Assembly (NCBI GenBank): GCA_021300475.1
Contig: JAJTDO010000014.1
Span: forward strand, 1 to 50,616
Source of the DNA: Burkholderiales bacterium
GTDB lineage: Bacteria > Pseudomonadota > Gammaproteobacteria > Burkholderiales > Burkholderiaceae_B
DNA length: 50,616 bases
Reading direction: 5' to 3'
Notes under the pieces: generated by a model
What the model was told of the DNA's origin: nothing
Seen by the model: the letters and a program-made list of their open reading frames with translations, nothing else
Databases searched by the model: none
Shown here: positions 24,798 through 34,030 of the stretch, in pieces
How the letters are laid out: each line of letters starts with the position of its first letter
How positions within the stretch are numbered: the stretch's first letter is position 1
Translations under genes and position numbers: made by a program

Positions 24798-26153
24798 ATG
24801 AGCGATCACCGCGAAAAAACACACACCGAGCACGACCCCCTGCCCCCAGCCACTGTTGAATTTGTGGGCTGGCTTCGTAAAGTGGCCCCCTATATTCATG
24901 CCTTCAGCGGCAAAACCTTCGTGGTCGCGTTTGTCGGGGAGCTGGTCAAGGAAGGACACCTGACCGGTTTGGTGCATGATTTGTCACTGTTGCACGCCAT
25001 GGGCATGAAAATCGTCATGGTTTACGGCTCCCGCCCCCAAGTGGAAGAGCAATTGGGTTTGCGAAACCTTGACAGCCAATTCCACAATGGCATGCGCATC
25101 ACAGACGCAGCCGCCCTTGAATGCGCCAAAGAAGCAGCGGGCGAGCTTCGACTTGACATTGAAGCTGCATTTTCTCAAGGCCTGCCCAACACCCCCATGG
25201 CACACGCCTCGGTTCGTGTGGTTTCAGGCAACTTCATCACCGCACGGCCACTGGGCATTATTGAAGGGGTGGATCTTCAATCCACGGGTATTGTCAGAAA
25301 AGTCGCGGTCGACGCCCTGCGCCATTCCTTGGACAACAACGCCATGGTGCTGCTGGGCCCGCTTGGTTTTTCACCAACCGGCGAAGCTTTCAATCTGACC
25401 ATGGAAGATGTGGCCACCACCACCGCCATCGCACTGAAAGCAGACAAACTGATTTTTGTCACTGAAATTGAAGGTGTACTGGAAGAAGACGGAACCCTGA
25501 TTGAGGAACTGCGGGTCGAAACCGCCAGGCGCATGATCGACAGCAAAACCCTGCCAATCAACACCAGCTTCTACCTGAATTATTTGTCAAAAGCTGTTGA
25601 GCAAGGCGTCAGCCGCAGCCACCTCGTACCGTTTGGCATTGACGGCAGCGTGCTGTTGGAGCTGTTCTCACACGATGGTGTAGGCACCATGATTGCCCAA
25701 GAAAACCTGGAAAGTATTCGCGAAGCCGGTTTCGACGACGCAGGCAACATCAAGGCACTGATTGAACCTCTGGAGTTGGACGGTACGCTCATTAAACGCG
25801 CCCAAGACAAAATAGAGCGCGACATCGATCGATTCTCAGTGCTGGAACACGATGGCCTGCTTTGGGGTTGTGCGGCTTTGCATCCGTACAAAGATGAAAA
25901 AATGGCCGAACTGGCCTGCTTGGTCATTCACCCGTCCTGGCAAGGCAGCGGGGACGGCGAACGTCTGCTCAAACACATAGAAACCCGGGCCAGAAGCCAA
26001 GGCTTCGCCAAGTTGTTTGTACTGACCACCCGTACTTCCCATTGGTTCATGAAACGCGGATTTCAACTGACCGACATGACCAGTTTGCCCAAAGAGCGGC
26101 AACGCAGTTATGACCGCAACCGCAAATCTCAAATATTGATCAAGACACTTTAA
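24798..26153 (+). CDS. argA: Amino-acid N-acetyltransferase (N-acetylglutamate synthase)
   Basis: A 451-residue two-domain enzyme that makes N-acetylglutamate from glutamate and acetyl-CoA, the first step of arginine synthesis. Residues about 25-290 form the amino-acid-kinase-like regulatory domain (FVGELVKEG, VYGSRPQVEEQL, LGPLGFSPTGEAFNL), and about 300-451 the GNAT domain (LACLVIHPSWQGSGDGERLL is the acetyl-CoA loop; TSHWFMKRGF is the conserved end). Classical ArgA enzymes are inhibited by arginine through the kinase-like domain. No obvious Shine-Dalgarno was seen before the ATG. It is followed after six bases by metC. Confidence 0.96.
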   Translation: MSDHREKTHTEHDPLPPATVEFVGWLRKVAPYIHAFSGKTFVVAFVGELVKEGHLTGLVHDLSLLHAMGMKIVMVYGSRPQVEEQLGLRNLDSQFHNGMRITDAAALECAKEAAGELRLDIEAAFSQGLPNTPMAHASVRVVSGNFITARPLGIIEGVDLQSTGIVRKVAVDALRHSLDNNAMVLLGPLGFSPTGEAFNLTMEDVATTTAIALKADKLIFVTEIEGVLEEDGTLIEELRVETARRMIDSKTLPINTSFYLNYLSKAVEQGVSRSHLVPFGIDGSVLLELFSHDGVGTMIAQENLESIREAGFDDAGNIKALIEPLELDGTLIKRAQDKIERDIDRFSVLEHDGLLWGCAALHPYKDEKMAELACLVIHPSWQGSGDGERLLKHIETRARSQGFAKLFVLTTRTSHWFMKRGFQLTDMTSLPKERQRSYDRNRKSQILIKTL

Positions 26154-26159
26154 AAACCA

Positions 26160-27353
26160 GTGAGCACCTTCGAAAAGAAACAGTCAGCGCTCGGATTGCA
26201 AACGCAACTGGTGCACGAACCCGGTGTAGACCCCGAAGGTTTCAATGCCCTGCCTCACGCTGTGCATCGGGGAAGCACCACATTTTTTAAAAATACCGCC
26301 GAGCAACGCAAGCCTGTGGATGTACTGGGAACAGACTATTCCTACGGCCTGCACGGCAACCCGACGCAATACACGCTTGCCAAACAACTGGCAAAAATCG
26401 AAGAAGCCAGTCACTGCCTGCTGCTGCCCTCCGGGCTTACAGCCATTGCAATTATCGGGTTGGCCTTGCTGAAAACCGGCGACCACTGGCTGCTGCCAGA
26501 CAATGCTTACGGGCCCGCCTTGTCTCTGGCCAAGCAATGGAAAACACAATTCAACATTGATTTTGATGTTTACGATGCATTGAGCACCGCAGATCTGGAA
26601 AAAAAATGCAAACCCAACACCCGCTTGCTGTGGACAGAAACACCGGGCTCCATCACCTTTGAAGTCCCTGACCTTGCCGCACTTTGTACAGTTGCCCGAG
26701 AACGAAACATTCCGGTTTGCGTAGACAACACCTGGTCTTCGGGCTTGCATTTCAAGCCGTTTTCACACGGTGCCGATTTAAGCATACAAGCCCTTACCAA
26801 ATACCAAAGCGGGCATGCCGACGTCATAATGGGCAGCGTTTGCAGCAACAACACCAAACTTTTCGCACGGGTTGAGCAGCAAAACCGATTGTTGGGCTTC
26901 GGCGTTTCCCCAGACGATTGCGCTCTGATACTGAGAAGCCTGCACACGCTAAACCTTAGGCACCGTGAACAGGCACGCGTCGCACTGGAAATTGCCACTT
27001 GGATCGCCACACAACCTGAAGTGGCACGGCTGTTGCACCCCGCATTTCCCAGTTGCCCGGGGCATGCAAATTGGCTGAAGGATTTCTCAGGTTCGGCCAG
27101 CCTGTTTGCTTTCACTCTGTCAGAAAGTCTGAGCGACGCAGATGCCGTGCGCTTTGTAGATGCGCTTGAAGTTTTTCACATTGGTTACAGTTGGGGAGGA
27201 CCAGAGAGTCTGGCACTGGCCTTTGAAATGCCAGCCAACAGAACCCTTCACGTTGGACGTGGCCCACTGATACGCCTGGCCATCGGTCTTGAAGACCCGC
27301 AGGACCTGTCAGCAGATTTGGAAAATGCTTTCAAGGCCCTGAGGGCTTGTTAA
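26160..27353 (+). CDS. metC: Cystathionine beta-lyase
   Basis: A 397-residue PLP enzyme of the Cys/Met-metabolism family that cleaves cystathionine to homocysteine, pyruvate and ammonia in methionine synthesis. PLP-lysine 214 sits in SIQALTKYQSGHADVIMGS, the phosphate-binding PSGLTAI is at about 90-96, CVDNTWSSG carries the PLP-ring aspartate, and the end SWGGPESLA is the MetC-type substrate-binding segment. The start is GTG at 26160, six bases after the argA stop; the first in-frame ATG lies too far inside the fold. It converges with the decarboxylase gene, seven bases apart. Confidence 0.94.
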   Translation: MSTFEKKQSALGLQTQLVHEPGVDPEGFNALPHAVHRGSTTFFKNTAEQRKPVDVLGTDYSYGLHGNPTQYTLAKQLAKIEEASHCLLLPSGLTAIAIIGLALLKTGDHWLLPDNAYGPALSLAKQWKTQFNIDFDVYDALSTADLEKKCKPNTRLLWTETPGSITFEVPDLAALCTVARERNIPVCVDNTWSSGLHFKPFSHGADLSIQALTKYQSGHADVIMGSVCSNNTKLFARVEQQNRLLGFGVSPDDCALILRSLHTLNLRHREQARVALEIATWIATQPEVARLLHPAFPSCPGHANWLKDFSGSASLFAFTLSESLSDADAVRFVDALEVFHIGYSWGGPESLALAFEMPANRTLHVGRGPLIRLAIGLEDPQDLSADLENAFKALRAC

Positions 27354-27360
27354 AACAGAC

Positions 27361-29607
27361 TTACAGCTTCACGCAATCCACAAAGTAGCCGGGGTTGTCG
27401 CCTTCAGTTTCTTCCACCAGACCATGAATGTCAGTTTCAAAACCCGGGAAACTGCTGTTGAATTCACGGGCAAACTTTAAGTAATTCACAATGGGCTTGT
27501 TAAACATCTCGCCGGGAATCAACAATGGAATACCGGGTGGGTAAGGCGTCAGCAACGCCGTTGTAATCCGACCTTCCAAGGCATCAATGGAAACACGCTC
27601 AATTTCACGGTGTGCCACTTTTGCATAGGCATCCTGTGGTTTCATGGCAGGTTGCATGTCAGACAAATACATTTCTGTGGTCATGCGGGCAATGTCATGG
27701 GTTTTGTAAATGCCATGAATCTGCTGACACAAATCCCGCAAGCCTACGCGTTCATAACGGGGCTGAAGCTTGCAAAAATCGGGCAGAACGCGCCACATGG
27801 GTTGGTTGCGGTCGAAGTCATCCTTAAACTGCTGTAGCGCAGTCACCAAGGTGTTCCAACGGCCTTTTGTAATGCCGATGGTGAACATGATGAAGAACGA
27901 ATACAGTCCGGTTTTTTCAACAATCACGCCATGTTCGGACAAATACTTCGTCACGATTGAAGCCGGAATTCCGATTTCCGAAAACTGGCCTGACAAGTCC
28001 AACCCCGGGGTGACCACCGTGGCCTTGATCGGATCAAGCATGTTGAACCCGGGTGCAAGGTTGCCAAAACCATGCCAGTCGTCCTCGGCGTGGATTACCC
28101 AGTCTTGGCTAGAGCCCATGCCCTCTTCCGTATGCATCTCCGGACCCCAGACCTTGAACCACCAGTCCAAACCGAATTCTTCATCCACCTTGCGCATGGC
28201 ACGGCGGAAATCCAGCGCCTCCAGAATACTTTCTTCCACCAAAGCCGTACCGCCCGGTGGCTCCATCATGGCCGCTGCCACATCACAGGAAGCGATGATG
28301 GCGTACTGCGGACTGGTGGAGGTGTGCATCAGGTAGGCTTCGTTAAAAATATGCCTGTCGAGCTTTCGGTTTTCGGATTCCTGCACCAAGATTTGCGAAG
28401 CTTGGGAAAGTCCGGCCAACAGCTTGTGGGTAGACTGCGTGGAAAACACCAAGGGATCTTGCGGTCTTGGTCTGTCGCGGCCAATTGCATGCATGTTGCG
28501 GTAAAAATCATGGAAGGTGGCGTGCGGCAACCAGGCTTCGTCAAAATGCAGGGTGTCTATGTAGTCGCCCAAGACATCCTTGATCATTTCCACGTTGTAC
28601 AAAACGCCATCGTAGGTGCTTTGGGTAATGGTCAGGATACGTGGCTTTTTAGACAAAGCCTCGCGCGCAAACGGATTGGCCTGAATTTTTCTGGCGATGG
28701 TTTCGGGCTTGAACTCATCCAGCGGAATGGGGCCAATAATGCCCAGGTGGTTGCGTGTGGGCGTCAAAAACACCGGAATGGCGCCAGTCATGGTGATGGC
28801 GTGCAAAATAGATTTATGGCAATTCCGGTCCACCACCACGATGTCACCGGGTGCCACATTGGCATGCCACACCATTTTGTTAGAGGTGGACGTTCCGTTG
28901 GTCACAAAGAAACAGTGGTCGGCATTAAAAATACGTGCGGCATTTCGCTCGGAGGCGGCCACCGGACCCGTGTGGTCCAGCAATTGACCCAACTCATCCA
29001 CCGCATTGCAGACGTCTGCGCGCAGCATGTTTTCGCCAAAAAACTGGTGGAACATCTGACCCACAGGGCTTTTCAAAAAAGCCACGCCGCCTGAGTGCCC
29101 CGGGCAGTGCCAGGAGTAAGAACCATCTTGGGCGTAAGCCAGCAACGCACGGAAAAACGGTGGCGCCAAGGAGTCCAGATAAGAGCGGGCTTCGCGGATG
29201 ATGTGACGCGCAACAAACTCCGGCGTGTCTTCAAACATGTGAATGAAGCCATGCAACTCACGCAAAATATCATTGGGTATGTGACGCGAGGTACGTGTTT
29301 CACCGTAAAGATAAATCGGAATTTCAGAATTTTTAAAGCGGATTTCTTCAATGAAGGTTCTCAGGTTGATCAGCGCCGGATCCAGATCAGGCCCGGGCGT
29401 GAACTCTTCATCGTCAATCGACAAAATAAATGCGGAGGCGCGGCTTTGCTGCTGTGCAAATTGTGACAAATCACCATAGCTCGTGACGCCGAGCACCTCA
29501 ACCCCCTCGGTTTCGATGGCCTGAGCCAAGGCGCGAATACCTAAACCCGAGGTGTTTTCGGAGCGGTAGTCTTCGTCGATGATGACAATGGGAAAGCGAA
29601 ATTTCAT
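27361..29607 (-). CDS. Orn/Lys/Arg decarboxylase (class III, AdiA/CadA type)
   Basis: A 748-residue PLP decarboxylase. Residues 1-130 form the flavodoxin/receiver-like wing domain (IVIIDEDYRSENTSGLG), the core carries WHCPGHSGG, FVTNGTSTSNKMV, DEAWLPHATFH and SThrHisLys with PLP-Lys395 (STQSTHKLLAGLSQ), and the C-terminal domain ends EGDNPGYFVDCVKL. Length matches AdiA (about 755) slightly better than CadA or SpeC (about 710-715), but the substrate (arginine, lysine or ornithine) cannot be fixed by eye. AGAGG precedes the ATG. No amino-acid/amine antiporter is adjacent, so an acid-resistance pair is not shown; polyamine or cadaverine synthesis is equally possible. Confidence 0.95.
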   Translation of the reverse strand: MKFRFPIVIIDEDYRSENTSGLGIRALAQAIETEGVEVLGVTSYGDLSQFAQQQSRASAFILSIDDEEFTPGPDLDPALINLRTFIEEIRFKNSEIPIYLYGETRTSRHIPNDILRELHGFIHMFEDTPEFVARHIIREARSYLDSLAPPFFRALLAYAQDGSYSWHCPGHSGGVAFLKSPVGQMFHQFFGENMLRADVCNAVDELGQLLDHTGPVAASERNAARIFNADHCFFVTNGTSTSNKMVWHANVAPGDIVVVDRNCHKSILHAITMTGAIPVFLTPTRNHLGIIGPIPLDEFKPETIARKIQANPFAREALSKKPRILTITQSTYDGVLYNVEMIKDVLGDYIDTLHFDEAWLPHATFHDFYRNMHAIGRDRPRPQDPLVFSTQSTHKLLAGLSQASQILVQESENRKLDRHIFNEAYLMHTSTSPQYAIIASCDVAAAMMEPPGGTALVEESILEALDFRRAMRKVDEEFGLDWWFKVWGPEMHTEEGMGSSQDWVIHAEDDWHGFGNLAPGFNMLDPIKATVVTPGLDLSGQFSEIGIPASIVTKYLSEHGVIVEKTGLYSFFIMFTIGITKGRWNTLVTALQQFKDDFDRNQPMWRVLPDFCKLQPRYERVGLRDLCQQIHGIYKTHDIARMTTEMYLSDMQPAMKPQDAYAKVAHREIERVSIDALEGRITTALLTPYPPGIPLLIPGEMFNKPIVNYLKFAREFNSSFPGFETDIHGLVEETEGDNPGYFVDCVKL

Positions 29608-29858
29608 GGATCAAACCTCTGTTCGGAGCGAAAAGTCTGGGTCGGCAAAGCACACAACCAGCAGGCGCTCATTATCCGACAATTCTGAGAAGTATGAAGG
29701 TGCAATTGGGCTGAGTCGGTATGTTTTTAGTTGTGACTGAAAGACTTTCTTCTCGATGGAACCTTTTTTCATTTCTGCACAACTCAACTGACCACCCTTT
29801 TAAGTTTCCTTCAGGGTTTGTTACCCAACAGTCTCTACTCACAAAAAAAAGAGGAATC

Positions 29859-30290
29859 ATGAACTTGCAACCCAGCACCCAAAACCGGCTCTACCAACAC
29901 AGCATAAACATTGAAGTATCCAACCAACAAGAAACAGCGGGAAGTGCCTGCGATCGCTTGCTGTCAAACTTCGCTACAGTGGCAAGTGCGGCGGGAGGCA
30001 TTTTAGGAATTGCTGCAGCCGCATTACAAATAAAAAACCCAGACAGTGCGGGTGGAAGCGTGACAGAAAACACGGCGATTGCAGCGGTGGTTGGAAATAT
30101 CATGGCGCTTGTGGGCACAGGCATCTCCCGCGACAGCGAAAGAGATATTCAATTAAGTCTTCGGCAAAGTAACGCCTACCTGCCCTTGATATTTGCCGCC
30201 GCGGTCTTTGTAAGAGGTCTCACACACCTGGTCGCTCTCGAAAAACAACACCTGTGCACAACCCTCACCAGCATAAATTTTTGCTGGTAA
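29859..30290 (+). CDS. Small hydrophobic protein overlapping the 3' end of dcd (uncertain)
   Basis: A 143-residue ORF with a good ribosome site (AGAGGA) before ATG 29859. The first 30 residues are polar, then come two hydrophobic stretches (about 38-60, [19 protein letters not shown]; and 70-88, [16 protein letters not shown]). The last 45 codons run antisense across the end of dcd, which is clearly a real gene, so the present C-terminus is probably not ancestral: the gene may have lost its stop codon, or the natural product may be shorter. The frame is open upstream to 29721 without other signs of coding. Family unknown. It faces dcd and diverges from the decarboxylase. Confidence 0.45.
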   Translation: MNLQPSTQNRLYQHSINIEVSNQQETAGSACDRLLSNFATVASAAGGILGIAAAALQIKNPDSAGGSVTENTAIAAVVGNIMALVGTGISRDSERDIQLSLRQSNAYLPLIFAAAVFVRGLTHLVALEKQHLCTTLTSINFCW

Positions 30291-30722
30291 TGGCGTGGTG
30301 TTGGAGAACTCCAGGGTAACGTAACCCTCCCATTCTGGCTCAAAGGGGGTGACGTTCACAATAATGCCGCAACGTGCGTAGGTGCTTTTACCCAAACAAA
30401 TGGTCAGCACACTGCGAGGAATCCGGAAAAATTCCACGGTGCGGGCCAAGGCGAATGAATTGGGCGGAATAATGCAGACATCACCCTTAAAATCGACAAA
30501 GCTTTTTTCATCGAAATTCTTGGGGTCTACAATGGTGCTGTTGATATTGGTGAAGATCTTGAACTCGTTGGCACAGCGAATGTCGTAGCCGTAACTTGAT
30601 GTGCCATAGCTCACCAGCCGTCTGCCATCATCCGAATAACGCACCTGCTGAGGCTCAAACGGCTCTATCATGCCGTGCTCCTGAGCCATTTTTCTAATCC
30701 ACGTGTCTGATTTAATGCTCAT
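30153..30722 (-). CDS. dcd: dCTP deaminase
   Basis: A 189-residue trimeric dUTPase-fold enzyme that deaminates dCTP to dUTP, feeding dTTP synthesis. Motifs: SSYGYDIRC near residue 42-50, the conserved [25 protein letters not shown], and the catalytic glutamate in [22 protein letters not shown]-type sequence; the C-terminal [12 protein letters not shown] is the nucleotide-closing tail. Length is standard for the monofunctional enzyme. It lies 53 bp behind the large hydrophobic protein gene on the same strand, and it works with the dUTPase at 3690. Confidence 0.97.
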   Translation of the reverse strand: MSIKSDTWIRKMAQEHGMIEPFEPQQVRYSDDGRRLVSYGTSSYGYDIRCANEFKIFTNINSTIVDPKNFDEKSFVDFKGDVCIIPPNSFALARTVEFFRIPRSVLTICLGKSTYARCGIIVNVTPFEPEWEGYVTLEFSNTTPLPAKIYAGEGCAQVLFFESDQVCETSYKDRGGKYQGQVGVTLPKT

Positions 30723-30750
30723 TTTTTTAAAACCTATTCAAGAATTCAGA

Positions 30751-30770
30751 GGTTGCATTGTAGGTTGCAT
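30751..30770. repeat. Tandem GGTTGCAT direct repeat upstream of dcd
   Basis: GGTTGCAT occurs at 30751-30758 and 30763-30770, 12 bases start to start, about one helical turn, between the effector-like gene stop (30776) and the dcd start (30722). It could be an operator for dcd, but two 8-mers are weak evidence. Confidence 0.3.
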
Positions 30771-30775
30771 CACCG

Positions 30776-32323
30776 TTACGCTTTATTGGTCACAGAATCC
30801 AACAAAGGGGTGTCTTGCAGTTTTTTTGCGTCCCCCAATTGTGCCACTTTTGTTCCAATCCGCACGCCAGCATCAATGGCCGCAGCACTTCCCCAGCCAA
30901 TGGCTGCCACAGAAGCAAAGCCGAGAGCCAAACCACCAGCAGCGCCGCCAACGGCTGCCACTGGAAACATCACACCGGCTGGCAACGCCAGATTAAGCGA
31001 AGTCCATGCAGCACTGCACCCGGCGCAGCCTACGGCCATACCCAGACAATCTGCGCCGCCGCGCCCCACGAATGAGGCCAGCGCCCTGCGAACAGCATCA
31101 CCTTTTTTGAACTTCCAATTGTAATTGCACTTTCCATTTGCACTGATGCCCACCTCATGCTTTGCGTTGTACTCATAACGGAAAAGCGAATGCTGAATGG
31201 AGCGGGAGACCCCTTGACCAATCACCCGGTCCAAACTGAACATAATGTCAGTTGCCACATCCAGGACTTTAGACAACTTTGCGGGGTATCGCACCCAAGC
31301 ACGTTCGTCTTGCGCAAGCAAGGCCATGGAACAGGCTTCGTGTTGATTATCTTGCTTTTTGTAGTCCTCTGCCGAGGCTTTGAGTTTTTTATCGGTGATG
31401 AGATTGTCGTTTCGGAATTCGCGCAAATATTTTGCAGAATGGTCGTAGAGGGACAAGTAATTTTTTTTGTTTTGCGGCGAAGTGTAGTTGCCATTGTGGG
31501 CCTGGGTGGTTCGGGCCACAATGGTTGCCGCACTGCGGAAGATAAACCCCAAGGTATAGGCCAAAGCAGATACCATGCCGAACTTGATGAAAAACGAAGA
31601 TGCCATTCCCACTTGTACGCTTTTAAATGCCGTATAAACTGCAAAATAGGCAAGCGCAATCGCTGCACAACCGACCGCCATGGCGACTTTGGTTGTAAGC
31701 GAACGCTGCGAGACCAAGCGACGCAGATCCGCCTTGACAATGGCAGCATGCAAAGCGGTTTTTTGACCTTGATCCAGACCACTTAGGCCAGCATCCCCAC
31801 GCTCTTCCTGCGTCAGGGCACCCAACAGGCTGTTGAACTTTTCGGACGTCAAATCATACTTCGACAGGCCGAACTCGGAGAAAGCCTTCTTATTGACCAT
31901 CGCATCAAACAGCCGTCCCATTTGTTCGTCACTGAGATTAACACCGCCGTCCAGCTTTTTTTTCAAGCGCTGGATAAAACGCCCCTTGCCCGTCAGCATA
32001 CGCAATGCACCGGGTACCGCCCCCCCACCTAAACGCGATACACAACCTGCAGCCCTGAACATTATTTCGCCGAACTCTTCAGACCGGTTACCCAAACGCG
32101 CTAAAACACTCACAGATTTTGAGAACTCAGAGGGGTGCGAGCAAATGTAATCAGACGAATAACGAAACTTGCTTCCAAACCATTTAACAAAGTCGGAAGT
32201 GCTCGCCTGACGAAAATAATTTTGGCGCTGCCCAGCACGTTCTATGCTCTTATAACAATGCAGGGCAATGAGGCTACCCGCATTTTTTAATGGTGTAAGG
32301 CTCTGCATAGATCGGGTTGCCAC
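30776..32323 (-). CDS. Large hydrophobic protein, possible type III secretion effector or translocator
   Basis: Family not recognised. 515 residues, GTG start at 32323 with AAGGGG six bases upstream; ATG 32308 is the alternative. No signal peptide. Residues 1-205 are helical and soluble (SDEQMGRLFDAMVNKKAF, LTSEKFNSLLGALTQEE), followed by two membrane segments (about 212-233 and 241-270), a polar lysine-rich middle (275-410), and a C-terminal glycine/alanine-rich hydrophobic block (about 425-487, GGAAGGLALGFASVAA) of two or three segments. This mix of soluble N-terminus and membrane-inserting hairpins without a signal peptide resembles translocator or membrane-localised effector proteins. It lies 24 bp behind a chaperone-like gene, and dcd follows. 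Confidence 0.6.
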   Translation of the reverse strand: MATRSMQSLTPLKNAGSLIALHCYKSIERAGQRQNYFRQASTSDFVKWFGSKFRYSSDYICSHPSEFSKSVSVLARLGNRSEEFGEIMFRAAGCVSRLGGGAVPGALRMLTGKGRFIQRLKKKLDGGVNLSDEQMGRLFDAMVNKKAFSEFGLSKYDLTSEKFNSLLGALTQEERGDAGLSGLDQGQKTALHAAIVKADLRRLVSQRSLTTKVAMAVGCAAIALAYFAVYTAFKSVQVGMASSFFIKFGMVSALAYTLGFIFRSAATIVARTTQAHNGNYTSPQNKKNYLSLYDHSAKYLREFRNDNLITDKKLKASAEDYKKQDNQHEACSMALLAQDERAWVRYPAKLSKVLDVATDIMFSLDRVIGQGVSRSIQHSLFRYEYNAKHEVGISANGKCNYNWKFKKGDAVRRALASFVGRGGADCLGMAVGCAGCSAAWTSLNLALPAGVMFPVAAVGGAAGGLALGFASVAAIGWGSAAAIDAGVRIGTKVAQLGDAKKLQDTPLLDSVTNKA

Positions 32324-32347
32324 ATCAAGCCCCTTAAAAAATTTAAG

Positions 32348-32869
32348 TTATTCGTGAACCTGTAGGGTGTGGCGGACACTTTCTATGAAGACCGCCATTA
32401 ACTGGGTTATTTCTTCAACCCCCATACTTTCAATGTGCACTTGCAGAAGGACTTCAATATCCCGGCTTTTAGGGTTCATACCAAAAATCATTGGGAAATC
32501 AATGGCATGCGCTGTTTGATGGCTTAAGACGGAAAAATAGCTGAACACCTCGCCAGCATCTTCGTCATCCACATTCAAGATAGGGAATGCAAACACCAGC
32601 CAATCTTCGTCTTCTGAGTGGCCTTTTCGAATAAGCAGTTCAATATCCTGGGCGCTCAAGCACAACTGGTCTTCTTGTGCGGCAAGCACCATGCCGAAGG
32701 TTTCCCCGGCCGCCTTGAGATTTGCAAGTGTTTCAGGGTTCAATTCCAAAATATTTGCACAAAGCACTGCCTCAGCAGCACCATTGTGTAACTCGCCCGG
32801 ATTACCTGTTTTGAGTGTCGCTTGGGCGGAACGAAGCTTGGCCGCCTCAAAGTCTGATGGTAATGCCAT
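32348..32869 (-). CDS. Possible CesT/Tir-type secretion chaperone
   Basis: A 173-residue acidic, signal-less protein. From about residue 55 on, the order of elements fits the CesT-type class I chaperone fold: helix (ETFGMVLAAQ), strand (QLCLS), acidic loop, strands DWLVFAFPILNV and GEVFSYFSVL, helix, strand pattern IEVLLQVHIESM and a last amphipathic helix EEITQLMAVFIESVRHTL. This is pattern reading, not a sequence match; general hypothetical protein is the fallback. GGGAGT precedes the ATG. It is 24 bp upstream of the 515-residue hydrophobic protein, the classical order for a chaperone and its client. No secretion apparatus genes lie in the window. Confidence 0.5.
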   Translation of the reverse strand: MALPSDFEAAKLRSAQATLKTGNPGELHNGAAEAVLCANILELNPETLANLKAAGETFGMVLAAQEDQLCLSAQDIELLIRKGHSEDEDWLVFAFPILNVDDEDAGEVFSYFSVLSHQTAHAIDFPMIFGMNPKSRDIEVLLQVHIESMGVEEITQLMAVFIESVRHTLQVHE

Positions 32870-32930
32870 ACCAACTCCCTATTGTTCTGTTAGTAGTGAG
32901 TTGAGGTAATTAGAATAAAGTTCAGCTTTT

Positions 32931-33956
32931 TTATTGGGGTTTACGTGAACGAAGGCTCATTATTTTAGCGGTCGGCCTGCGATGCGCCTGCACGGCCTGA
33001 GCCAATGCGGAGATCATGTGAGAGGAACCTGCCAGATGCCCCTGATTGGGTAGCTCGATCAATTGACTCAAAGGCAGCATCTCCGCCAAAAAACGTGCCC
33101 CGCCCGGGGGGCATACGGTGTCTGCACTGCCCTGAACGATGCTGACAGGAATGGCGGAGGCGTGAATTGCCGCTACGTCTTGAACCCAACGCTGCGGACT
33201 GATAAAGCAGTCATGCATCAGAAAATGGGCTTGTACCTTGAACTTCCTCACCAAGGCGGCCAATTCTTCAGCACTCACCTCAGGCAAGCCCTCTGCGGAG
33301 TCAATGGGCGCACTGCGCACCAACGAAGAATCCAGGAAACTCCACACCCGGCTGGCCAACTCGATTTGCTCGGTTTGCCCGTTCTGCATCAAGTCACACA
33401 CTGGCTCGCAATGGGCATCGTGACCAAAAGCCTTAATGAACAAAGCCTCATGCCGCTGCTTTAATGAAAGTAAGTAGGCATCCACCCGAGGCCTGAATGG
33501 AATAAAAGGAGCCCGCAGCACCAGCGAGGCAACCTGCTCAGGCGCTCGGGCGGCCAGACACAGGGCCAACGTCGCCCCCCAAGACCCACCAAGCACATGG
33601 AAACGGCGCAACCCGAGATACTCCGCCAAGGCCAAAGCGTCGTCGACCAGCCTTTCCGTGTCTAAATCAAGCAGATTGACTGCCTCGCTCAGACCAGAAC
33701 CGCGCTGGTCAAAACCCCACCAAGGCGACGAGGTTCTGCGCAAAGGCTGGACAAGATCAGCCCCCATCCGTGAACCGGGCCCGCCATGCAGCACCAGCCA
33801 GGGCGTGCTGTCCAACTCCGCATCCAGCCGTGGATATTCGCACCACAATGCCAACCGCGAGCCTGCGATTTGAATCGATTCACTGGGCTCTCTCCAATGC
33901 GTGGATTGCTCGCCAGGCAGACCGGGAGATGCTAGTTTTTCAAAATGAGAATCCAT
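32931..33956 (-). CDS. pip: Proline iminopeptidase-family alpha/beta hydrolase
   Basis: A 341-residue S33-family hydrolase that would release N-terminal proline from peptides. Motifs: oxyanion HGGPG in LVLHGGPGSRMG, FDQRGSGLSE, nucleophile GGSWGATLAL, acid in GSADTVCPP and catalytic His in LPNQGHLAGS. The order HGGPG-DQRGxG-GGSWG is characteristic of prolyl aminopeptidases, but related hydrolases share it. The product is cytosolic with a short, basic C-terminal tail. It diverges from the PqqC-like gene with 74 bp between starts and lies 61 bp downstream of the chaperone-like gene start on the same strand. Confidence 0.88.
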   Translation of the reverse strand: MDSHFEKLASPGLPGEQSTHWREPSESIQIAGSRLALWCEYPRLDAELDSTPWLVLHGGPGSRMGADLVQPLRRTSSPWWGFDQRGSGLSEAVNLLDLDTERLVDDALALAEYLGLRRFHVLGGSWGATLALCLAARAPEQVASLVLRAPFIPFRPRVDAYLLSLKQRHEALFIKAFGHDAHCEPVCDLMQNGQTEQIELASRVWSFLDSSLVRSAPIDSAEGLPEVSAEELAALVRKFKVQAHFLMHDCFISPQRWVQDVAAIHASAIPVSIVQGSADTVCPPGGARFLAEMLPLSQLIELPNQGHLAGSSHMISALAQAVQAHRRPTAKIMSLRSRKPQ

Positions 33957-34030
33957 GGAACTTTCAGCACGGGGTTGCTACGCAGGACAGTCATGTTACA
34001 GTCTGGTGTGGAGTTTTTGTTAAGAGAGAT

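Noticed and set aside
28072-29094. 340-codon plus-strand reading frame
   Set aside because: It is wholly antisense to the Orn/Lys/Arg decarboxylase, has no recognisable domain or ribosome site, and its composition follows the complementary codons.
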